From Heterobilharzia americana (lineage: Eukaryota; Platyhelminthes; Trematoda; Strigeidida; Schistosomatidae), in NCBI GenBank assembly GCA_944470555.2, contig OX104130.1:68577160-68641159 (forward strand): 64,000 bases of DNA, given 5' to 3'. Shown piece by piece: positions 36,301 through 48,300 of this stretch. A model generated the notes under the pieces. It was not told the origin of the DNA. It did not search any database and saw only the letters and a program-made list of their open reading frames with translations. How positions within the stretch are numbered: position 1 is the stretch's first letter; each line of letters begins with the position of its first letter. A program made the position numbers and the translations under genes.

Positions 36301-39300
36301 ATTGCTAAAGGGGTGAAAAGTTATTGCATAGAAGTGCTAGGAATCCGCGAAAGTAGATGAAATGGAAGTGAACCCTCCAAACTGTCAACTGGAGAGGAGT
36401 CAATAATCTACTCCGATATTGTCACTCAGACGACAACCACGAGCACACTGAGTTTTGGAGTGGCTATCATGATGCCCTCAAGAGCATCAAAGGCTCTCAT
36501 ACAGCGGGAACCAATCTCCTCCTGTAGGATCAGAATAATGACAGCAAAATGGATTCAACTCAAAGGAAGGAAAGTCACAATTATACAATGTTACGCTATG
36601 CCATGCAACTAAAAATAATGCAGATGAAGAGAAGAAGGAGGAACTCTACAGACAACTGCAATCAGCACTGGACAATACTCCAGTTGGTGACATCAAAATT
36701 CGCAGACTTCTGAGCATCCAACAAATTGGTTATTGGAGGCAGTGTGTGAAAATGCAAGGATATTCACAAAGCGACGTGCAGTTGATTCCACCATATCCAC
36801 ACGCTAAGATTCAGATTGGCTTCATTTCAGTGTGAAGGATGTGGAGACGCAGTCTATTAGGTGCAAGATGAAGAGGGGAAGCAGCCGTAGTTTCAGACCA
36901 TTCACCTTCTAGTGCAAGGAACTTTCAAAATCAAGTTGAAAGAGTATAGAATGGCAGTCAACTCAACTCTACATCAACTTCATCGATTTCGAAAAGGCCT
37001 TCGACAGTGTCAACCGAGAAGTAATTTGGTAGGCAGCTGCTTCAACTCTTCGGTTTTGATACCACAAACCTTTATCAACCACACTCAACAGCTATATGAT
37101 GACGCCACACGCCAAGTGATTCACAATGCAAAGCTCAGTGACGCCTTTGAAGTGAAGACAAGAAGGAGTAAGACAAGGTTGCCGCCTACCATCACTGATG
37201 ACCTTCCTGATTGTGGTCCACTGGACTGGATTGGGCGATGCAGCAAACCGTGAGGAGCGAGGAGAGGTGCATACGCTGGCTGGCTGGACCGATGAAGAGA
37301 ATCCAGAAGAAGATTTGGATTTTGTCCATGATGATCAGTTATGTCCAATGTCTCACAAACACGGAGATCTAAAGGCAAAAACTAACAAGTTGACAGAAGA
37401 GTCAGCGAGGATGGGACATCAAGTGAGTGTGGAGAAGACAGGGGTGATGAAGATAGCCAGCCAGCCAACAACAACAAGCACTAATCACCATCAAGGGGAG
37501 AGTTCTAAAGGAAGTAGCCTCTTCCACCTACCTACCTATGCAGGACTGTTGCAACTTCAGGCGGTGGCACAGATGAGGATGTCAAAACCAGGATGGGGAA
37601 AGACAATAAGACACGCCTTCATTCATCAATCTAAAGTCAGTGTTTAGATCTATTGTACTCAGGATTAAGCCTGAACAAGATCCGGATTTTCACCACTAAT
37701 ATTAGTCAAGTCAGTGCTTAAATATGATGGTTGAGAGACTTGGTGCGTTATGAAAGGCATTTGCAACAAACTGAAGACATACGTGATCACTAGCTGCTCC
37801 CCTAATCTCTCTCACTCCATACTAAAGATCAGATGGCCAGAATAATAAGAATAGGCAAGAAAGAACTCTGACTGGCTGGCAAAGAACCAACCAGCAACCT
37901 ATCGCCCAACAAATATGCAGAAGAAAGTGGAGATGGACTGGATTAGACATACATTGAGAGGACTGTTTTGGGACATCAGTCACCAGGTCATGTCAGGCCG
38001 TCGAGTGTAATTCAAATGGGAAACGACGAGTTGGGCGTTGGAGGCGAGGTTGACATGGAGGAGATTATGTGAGGAAGAAATGAAAGCTTGCGGGCAGTGG
38101 TGGAGGCAGGTTGGAGAGAGTGCAGATAGGAGAGTGCAATTGAGACGTGCTACTGAAGCCGTATGTTCCACTAGGAATCCAAGGGACGAATAAAAAAATA
38201 ATGATAAAAAGGATTTGATGTATTATGCATCTTTTGTATATAATTCAGATTCGTTCCATCTAGCCGTTTTTGGGGATTTATACATTGATTTTAGGTTGGT
38301 ATTCATCATGGAATGGTATCAGTTAGAGTAACCGTGAAAAGCTGGGAGCATTGGACAGTGGTTTCGTTCTAGTTTAGGACTCCTTAGCAGCGCTACCGGT
38401 GACCATGCCGGGGATCAAACTCAGAACCTACAAGTTCTGCAGCCAGTATATAACCATTGAGCCGTTAGATTACTGCTAAGGAGTCGCTTACTAGCGTAAA
38501 ACAGCTATTCAGTGCTTCCAGGTTTTCTGTGCTTCTGCAACACATGTCAGTACATGATGAATACCAACCTGAGTCTGATTTATCAATGAATTCTACCGAC
38601 AAAGGTGTGGGATAGTGATCGATTCGCCATTGAGTCCTATCTTATCAGATTGTTTCCTGACTAGTTTAGAGAACAGTAAACTATGTTCAGTGATACACCA
38701 CTTCCATCTAGATAAGAGGTATATGGATGGCAATTTTATTATATCTGAGGACAACAGTAACCTTGAAGATGTGTTACGAAAGTTCAACGAATGTCGCAAG
38801 TCAAATGAATTTACTATGGGAAGTGGAAATATCTAAGAATTCCACTTCAAGGACGTTCCAGTGAGAAGAACACGTGATCCTTCACTGAGGAGATCGGCTC
38901 ACAGGAAATAAATTTGGAATGTATAATATACCAATTTTGAAAGCTGAATCCCACCATGAAAGGAAACAAATCCAATTCATTCACTTTGCATAAAAATTAG
39001 AATAATTCATAGGGATGATGTAGTAAATGAGAAGCTAGAAGTACTTCAGAAGGTTTTCACCAAGAATGGCTACAATTACGATCCATTGAGAGGGAAATGA
39101 AGCTTAAACATTACCAAGAATGAACCGTTATGGTTCTAAAGAAGACATTATTCATGAATATTGGATTCAGAGTAAATACAAAGGCAGGGGTACTTAAGAT
39201 TCAATTTGTGGAAAACCTTATTTTCCGCCCAACTTCCGATTGTTTTCTTTAGTCAACAAGTGATTCATGGGTGTGTAAAGCGTAAACTACCGCTTTCAGC

Positions 39301-42300
39301 TATCTTTGTGTCAACTATTACACTTACTGTTGCGGAGATGGTTACACAGGTCGCACAAGGGTGTTCTATGCAAACGCATCTGCAAACACTATCTTGTATG
39401 GTTGTCTTAAGAAAAGTGCAAAGTTACTAACATCTCAATTACTGAGCATCTGGTTAACTGTGGTCACTCTAATCCATCAGAATCTTTCTTCAAAGTCATT
39501 TGCGAATTCAAACCAAAGATTTTGAAGGGAGGGCGTATTCGCTATCTGAACATAGCGGAATCTTTAGCGATCCGGCGAATCAAGCCTGATCTCTGTATCA
39601 GTCTCCAGTCTTAGCTTGGTAGTAATTACTCTAGGATTTCTTTCATTTTAATAATCAGCATTATTGTTTTTAATCCCTCTCCTTACTTTGTAACTGTTAA
39701 TTTCAGTACGGACCTCACATTTCTTACCCGTTATCCTACTTCATACATTACTACGCAATCACCGAGTGGAAACAGTTATTAAACATTCATAAACAGACCA
39801 TGTGGTGACCTTGTAATTCTATAATCAGTTTCTGATTACCTTGTGTTAAGCTTCTAGTCATAATTACCTCATAACTCTGGAAGATATCTTGAATAATCCT
39901 GCGTGCTCGTTGTGGAAACCGAAGATCCCTGGTTAGAGCCCTTATGAGGCAACGGTGAACACTGCTGAGAAGTCCCATACTAGGAAGAAGCAGTCATCCA
40001 GTGTTCCCAGATTTTGCAGTAGTTCTCCAACTGCTATCAGTTCATGATTAATGCTACCTTAGACAAGTACTACTGTTTAGTAAAACTAAAGCAACAAAAA
40101 GGAAAAACGACAAAACCACTCACTTTGTTCTGTTGAACAATTGTAAATCGATAAACGTCTTCAAGTGATATGAAAAATATGATCATATTAACTGATTCAA
40201 AATAATGAAATCGTTTATTCAAATGTTCACTTTGTTCACCTAAATTGATTGTTCTAACAGGTTGGTAAAAAAAACAGAAAAAAATTTCCAAAGAAAACTC
40301 AGAGTGTGAGATGAAAATCTAACCAGTCGAATAAATAATTTAATATATAGAAAGTAAAAGTCAATGAAACTACAGAAAAACCTACAGGAGAAATATACAA
40401 ATCTTGTAAACAGATAGCAAACACAGTGTTTGTGAATGAATGAATAAATAAATAAATAAATGATAGGATCAGGAGATAATTATTTTGTTTGTCTTCATAT
40501 ACATCTTTCGCATATGTGTATGCCTGCTATCCGTGTGTTTTCCAGCTTCACATCCGCGGTCTAACGTCGTGTAAGGCACCTTTTTGGATGAAACACTTTC
40601 ATCATCAATAAACAATCACAGATACTAGACAAACGTTTCACTTTAACTTAAGGTGACTCTATTGAGATGCACATTACTGGTTAACACTACAAAACATAAA
40701 TTGAAAGTGATCAGACTTTATACCCAAAAAGTTTTTGAACAAATCACTTGGCCTGTTACCATTTCAACATATTTCCTTTATGAATTAAGCAGTCGTTGAT
40801 ATAATACTCTCTAAAAAGAGTCACCACGCTGAAGATTAAATCTTTTGAAAGCTTGATGATATAAATCACTTTTCAGTTTGACTATCTGAACCACTCACTG
40901 TAACAGTTTCCTCTTCAGAAGCGATAAGTTCAGCCATATTACATGCATTAGTGCTTAGGGAGTAGAAAAAGCTGGATCACACATATTCTTACTGTAATTC
41001 CACTTTCAGTAAGGTATGAAGTTCCGTTCACTTTTCGGCTTCTAAACTAATTTTCGTTCCTTTTTTTCTTATGGAGACCTGTTTCTTTACTCACAAGACT
41101 AATAACATGCAGCAGCTTGTAATTTCTTGCTAACTGAACTAAATTGATTGCCTGGGTGGTTTCCGAAGAAAAAACCCTACTGACACCATTACAGTTGGGT
41201 GGCAGTTGAAAAACTCCTTAGCTGCAGGAAACTTCAACCATGACTGTTCAATTTGTAAATCATCTGAAAACTAACTAACTTGTTTTAGATATGCCAGTAG
41301 GCACAAGTCAGTTAACTAGATTCCGTTGGTCTGAATAATTTGCTTCTGAGATCGGGATTTGTTCGGATAAGCCACTAATGAGTCCAGCTCAAAACGAGGG
41401 AAATGACCAACTGATGGTTAGATTATTCTGATTTACCTGGCGAAATCTTCGCATCAAGATGTGTGGTTTCTATCTCCTGAAGCTGCTCAGTAGTACATTT
41501 TGATTGAACGTTATTGGTGTATACAATGCTGCAAGGATGCTTGGATATTCTTGGCGATTTTTTGACTTAGTGGCCTGTTGGACCGGACTCTGGTGTTTGA
41601 AGTGGTGGATGCCGAGTTTTCGTCCAACTGCGAACATAATCACTTACTGGGATGCAAGTACATTCGGTTGACGAGTCCCAAATTTGACGAGACGGGCGTC
41701 CTGAATTCCACTACCAACCTTTATCCAAAAACAGTATCAGGACTTATTACAGATCGACTAAGGCCTCTCTGGCAGTGAGCGCCGTGAAGTTCGTCTTAAA
41801 TACACTGCATCTAATTGACAGCCAGGACTAAGTCTTAACGTTCAATTTGTAAATAATCCCAAAAGCACGAACAAATGTCGACCGGTGAAATTCAATAGAC
41901 CCTTGCAATAAGCCAACATGCAGCCGTTTTAGTAAATAAGAGACTTTTTTAATCTTCTGTGAATATTACTAGTACCAAAATGTATTAAAATATGGAATGA
42001 AGTTTCCGCTAAGTCTAGATTGTTCCTGGTATTTCGAATGATATTGACTTCTAGTGAAAACCATTTTGAAAATCACGTGAAATTAGAAACTAAAGCTTAA
42101 GAAAACATAACTGTTTTAGTGAACACGCTAATTTCCATTTACGGGGCAACAAGCCATATGTATTATAGGTGAGCTACTTATTGATGCTATAAGGCTGCTT
42201 AAACCATAAAAAGTCGCTTAGGTTTCGAACCCGTAATCTGTATAGGCCACGGAGATATAACTACAACATGAAGGTCCTATTTTTTGTCAAAATACCTTTG

Positions 42301-45300
42301 TTTTATGAGGAATGATGAATACTGGAACAGCAATTACATATAGTTCTTTTCTTCCGCATTCTCAAATCTCTTCAATGCAGTTATTCAGGGTGTATTGTTC
42401 ATCTAACCTTCACAAAACGGTCTACTTAAATCTTGGACGACTAAAACCTTTCCAACAAATGTATATCAGCAAGTTCTTCTCTTTTAGTTTGTTTTAACCT
42501 ATAAAATATGTCTTCTAAACGTATCATGTACTCTCGCACCTTTTTAAAATGTTTTAAAATTATTATTTCTCAAGCGAAGAACGAAACAAAGAGAAAACAT
42601 TACGCCGGATTGAAATTGACTGATAAATACTCAAAAGTACAGCAAATTACTTTTCCTAGGTGACCTGTATCGAAACGCAGATTTCTGTACTGACTGACTG
42701 AACTGTCACCGTCAAATTACACTCAGTTTTGTATTCATTCACAGTTCAGACTATACTCTAGTGTTACGCCAGCTATTCTTTTCGTATTAGTGCCTTTATT
42801 ACTGTTATCATGAACACTGTTGAGACGTAATAATTATTGCTTTTAGAAATATTGTATTTGTTGAATTTGTTGAAATATTACCTGCTGAGAATTCCATACT
42901 TTAGTACATATGTTGTATGGGATAAAGAGATTATTATTACTATTATCACCCAGCTTTTCGAATCAGAAATCAATAATGTGAAAAAATGCTCGTCACGAAG
43001 TGGGTTCGTCAAAGTCACCAGAACTTTTGTCGATTTGAAGAGAAAGATTAACTAGTAGATAATTAGTCAGTAAATGCAGATTTCATTATTTTCTCAGAGT
43101 TTTATTTTCATCTTAATCAAGTGTTCATCATCTTGTGAGCAACTTTCTTACTTCATCAATAAATTAAAAACCGACTCACTCTCAAAATACTGAGCATCCC
43201 GCTAAATAAACAATTACTGGTTGTTTAAAAGTGTTCATTTATTAATCTTTTAGACAATATTCATTAAAATATTTATAAGTTTGCATATGCTGTCCTGATA
43301 ACCATCATTTGGATTCTGGCAGGGAGGGTTTCTTGTCTATAAGTGACCAATAACACACATCAATTGATTAACTTACAGATATTCTTAGCTATTTCTAAAC
43401 ATTCTAGAAGCATAAAGTTATGTTCAAAGCAAAAACAGTTAAATTGCACTTTGAAATAACCCAATGTTTACAATTTAATGTTCACTACACGCCTATGAAT
43501 TCTCTGAAATTCCTTTTAACTGAGTCATATAAAACATCATTACTACTTAACCAACGATAGGCTGCCGCTCAAGGAAACTGAATTACACGATCGTATATGT
43601 CGTATTTAGTCATGATCTTATGGCGTAGACTAACTGCAGAGTGGCAGTTACCAAAGGTTTTTTAGTCTTGTAATCCTTACAGAAGATGTTTCCAGGCTTT
43701 GCTGAAATTTTGTTTCCATTTTATGCTCAACAGAAATAAGACCTCATTCGTAGTATACAGTCCAAGCAGTTAACTCATTATTTATATTCGAAACCAACAG
43801 ATTCCGATGACTTCAGAGGGTAGAAATAAGGTTGGTCAGTAGGCTGTCTATCTTCTCCTACAAAGAGAAACCGAAAGGATTGAATGTTTCTCCTTTTGTT
43901 TTATCGCAGGACGACGGATGCTCTCATTTGAACAATATCGCATCTTGAATGATGATTTATGAGCCAATTCTTGCTCCACTAAAAGCGAATTATGAAGTGT
44001 TAGTAAACCACTGTCCAATCATTCGATTCTCACTTAGAACTGTAAGCCAGTTAAGCTCTCTACAGGAACACAGAAAGTATGCGCCTTTTGTTAATGCTAT
44101 GGATTTTTCACCTCCTATCCTTAATCTTGAGCACCGAAATAACAGATAACTAAAAGAAATGAACCCAAATTTCTAAATTTGTAAACGACGTCAACGACAA
44201 TGAGTACTGGGTAGCAGTGGAGTCCACGACGTACGTTTCATCACATTTGGTGCATATCAACTAGACATACCTACGTCCCAGTGAGTGGTGTTGTCCTCAC
44301 TAAGACTCAAACCCAACACCAATGGCTTCAAAAACCAGAGCGTTATCTGCTTGGCCAATGAGCCACGATATCCACTCTTTGTACGACGGAATTTACATAA
44401 CATATAGATATCAGCAACCTTTATTCACATCGCTGAGGAAATTCAGACTTTATACAATATTCGAAACAGGTAAGTGCATCACTGTGCAAAATTGTGCTAT
44501 GATTTGCATAGTTGAACCACGAATGACCTTCAGGGAGGTTGAAGATATGTACAAATCGGGAAGAGAATCACTCAGTTCGTCAAAAAATATTTAGACAAAC
44601 CTCTTTCTTTAAATTGTTTCATAGTATAACTGGAAACCGGTCTACTGAAAACTATAATTAAACTATGAGATATCGGTTTGTAGCTTTACGGTGGAATGAC
44701 ATTAAAAAAAGGGGGAGATGGGACAATAGAAAGATTGTAGTCAATGACTAGAGTATCCAATCGTCAAGTTTTGTCGTTCTCTGCTATAAGCGAATCTCAG
44801 CAAAATGTCTGGCTCATTATGACAAAATAACTTGCTCAAACGAAGTTGGTGAAGAGCACTTAAGCACTATTCTAAGCCAGTTTATGGAGGGCAGGATATG
44901 TGGTACAGTTAGATCACAACGAATAGAGTAAGACCAATTTAAAATTTGATATGGTTACGATTTCTAAGGGACTGTAATCCTTGCAACAACAATAAAAATC
45001 CTAAAACTCAAATGTGATTTCTTCGGCAAAAAAGTATGATAAAAGGATGAACTAAGTACTATCTGTGTTATTCAGCTCAGTGGTAAAATCTCTGACTGCA
45101 GCACTAGATGACGCGCGTTCGTATCTCTCGTGGGATATCACTTTCCTCGAGGTTAGAGATACACCCTACTGGCGGATGCTAACAAGCACGAAGCCTAGGT
45201 CAAGTAGGGCTAACCAACTAACATCCATCTAAGTGCACCGCCATGACGGACTTTCTAGCTAGGCAACCAAATAGCAAAATGATCAATAGAATTCGGTCAT

Positions 45301-48300
45301 CACAGAGGATTAGACAGCATGAGATTAGTTGCCCTCCAGTAATCAACCAGTTAATGAACTCTGCTTGTAGTACCGGTACAACATAATGAGGTACATCTAG
45401 TGAATTCTATAGGTGGCAAAAACCAACAGGCTGCCGGATATCAGCTTTCGCATTTATGTCTGCTTCTTGAACTGTACTTACACGCGAGTGTACAGTATGA
45501 TCAGCCGATCATCAAGCTATCTACAGCTATTCATTGTCGCTAATTAAATATGATTACATGGAAATAAAGAACTCTATACTGCTATACAGAGAAAAAGGAT
45601 AGCAAGTTTGGATAAAATAGGCATTTACACTTGTCTATTGTACATCATTGACTTCATTTTAAGTTGTCGTACTCCTAGATCGTAAATAGTAGAAGCAACT
45701 TTTCTCATCAGCTCAAGCGTTAATAAGTAATCCAACTGTTTGTACTATAATTTGATCACAATCAGTGACTACTTTTCTTACTTTAGTTTACCTTTTCTCT
45801 ACTTGTTAACCAAACTCTTGGAAAGTTTACTCTTCAACAGTTAGGGGACAATCTGTTTCAATCATCAAGCAGCTTTATGTGGACAATGATACCAGATAAA
45901 GAGTTAATCAAGAATTCAACATTGCAGAAGAGTTTTTTTGTGCTAGTTTGGGGACCGTTAATTGTGTGTGTTTATGTGTATTTGCTTTTTACCACATGTG
46001 CGATCCGTATTCCACTTGACAAGTCCTTTTGTTTATATTCTAGTTATCCAAACCAGAAGTCCAAAAAAAGCATTTTCCATTTTGCAAAGAATACCAATAT
46101 TGTTTGGAGTATAACTAGAGTCTAGGGTGTGCTTTTGACACCTTTTGGTGTAAAAGTATAACTTGTTAGTCGGATGGAAGGAATCGACTGGAATCCCTGC
46201 CCTGCTTAGGTTTCGTATTTGTTAGCAATCGACAGTAAGGCGTATTCGTAACCTTGATGGAACTGGTTTTCCGTGAAAGATAACAACCCACATCATCTAG
46301 TATTATAGTTAGAGATATCACCTCTGAACTATTCAGGCCACGACTGACCTCCTGTTTGATTCAGTACAGTGATTTGTCGCAGCGAAATAGCTTTAGACAT
46401 CCAATGAATTCACGTCTTCGATTGCTTTTCAGATTGACCGATTGACCTCTTAACATCTTCGTATATATGCTATTTCCCTACCTATTTATTTCACAGGAGT
46501 TTTTTTTCATAGATCTATATTGATTGGGAAACCACTGAAAGACTAGGAGCGCTATATAAGCGTTCCATCGTCTTTTAAGACTTCTAACCCATTACCGCAA
46601 GGTTGTCAGCTTGCATACCGAACACTTCCGTCATTCAGTCCAAGAATCAAATTTTCCATTTCCTATCGATCCATGATAATGTGTGACTTTCATCCAATTT
46701 ATCGGATTTGCCATTACAGAGAAACTGATCCACTCTACAGTTCATGATGTATCCTTAGAATGTGAGGAATTTAAAGAGAAGCAAACCACCAGTGTAAATA
46801 CTTTCTAATGTCAGTCGTTTTCTCCTAAGTCTAAGCCAAAAAACTGTCTCCTCATATAAAATGAAAAGTGAAATCAATAATTACTTATAACAGTAGCATA
46901 AGTAAACACTTGAATGAATTACTTACTTAATTACTCACCTTAAATTCATTGATCCAATCGATATAAGTGATTCTCTTACAGCCTTTGATGACTGTTTCAT
47001 AATTAGCAAATCTTGTAAAGTAGGCACATAATCATCTTGAATTATTCTATCCACACACTTGATAAAGCTGTAAAGTGGAATGACTCAAGATGGAGAGTGA
47101 GCGGAAAAAAGATAAGTCAATCGGATTAAACGCAGACAGAAGTAAATCCAAAGAGGGAATGTAGGAATAAAACCCCAGTAGTATTATTCATATATATAAA
47201 GTTAACCTATATCGCATTTTCATACTACTGAAATGCTTCATTAGTTTCATACAAAGGAAATTAAGGAGGTGACTCATAGTTGAACGCAACTTCTACCCAA
47301 TGTGTATGAGGAAACGTTTATAAAAAAATCAAAGAAAAGATGATGTACTATTTCTGTCTGAATTTGTTGACAGTTGGTAAAGATGACTGCGGTGGACGAA
47401 GTCTGTGACTGGAAGTGACCAGATATTCAATAATCCTGCTGTTTACCAGTTTGCATTCAACTCTTCACAGTCAAGTAGGATAACGCTTTCAAATGCATTT
47501 GGAAAGTCGATGTCAAACCAGATGATACAGAAAGAGCATAAATTCATAATCTGTGCATTTGAATATGAATAATAAATTTTAGTTGAAACGTGATCCAGTA
47601 AACTACCTTGTTTCATTGTGTGATATATGCATCAAACAAATTAACATGAAACCGAAAGCAGTTTGAATTATTTGCTTTTGCTTTCATTGCTTTCATCATC
47701 TTACTGATTATTATGTAATCGTTTTCCTATAAATACTCATGTTTCCGTTCTGTATTCAGTGTCTTTTATATGTATTGTTCTGATGCGATGAAATAAATCT
47801 TAAATTCAGTGTAATTTGTTGTATAAACTGGACTGTATTTACGTTTATGGGATACTTGAAGAAATGAAGCATCTTCTGGGGTCTATCCTACTGTCCAGTC
47901 AAAGACATGAAACGAAAAGGATGAATTCGGTAAAGCTTAAGATCGGTCTATATCCACTAGACTGTTTTAGCCTTTACTATACAAGTGGGATATGGCATTA
48001 AGTCAAAACTGCATGTACCTCCCCTCCAGTAAAATATCCTAGTTAGTAAGGATACTATATACTGATGAATATAATCTGTCCTAGTGTTAAACATTCATCT
48101 ACTCCAGGGTTTGTAGTTCCGTATACTATATAATGCAAAATCAAAACCTAGTGGCAACTGATTAAGTCGAAATATTATGAACACGTTCTCTTATTACTCT
48201 GTCTGTTATGCATCTCAACGAGGAACTAATGGAAAAGAAATACTGAGATTAGTTTTTGACTGCCTCTGAATAGAAAATTTAGCTTTCATTCTGGCCTACT

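Larger units (their letters stand above)
40254..46938. other. Intron of the G-alpha-like gene
   Basis: 6685 nt between the switch II and switch I exons. Holds one Sm-alpha SINE (44.2 kb) and inverted second-family SINEs (45.1 and 46.2 kb). ORFs at 41578-41778, 43949-44149 and 45877-46125 have no domain, splice context or counterpart. Confidence 0.7.

Noticed and set aside
45877..46125. 82-codon plus-strand ORF with a hydrophobic stretch
   Set aside because: Single isolated frame in an intron, no homology or splice sites; the length is expected by chance in AT-rich DNA.
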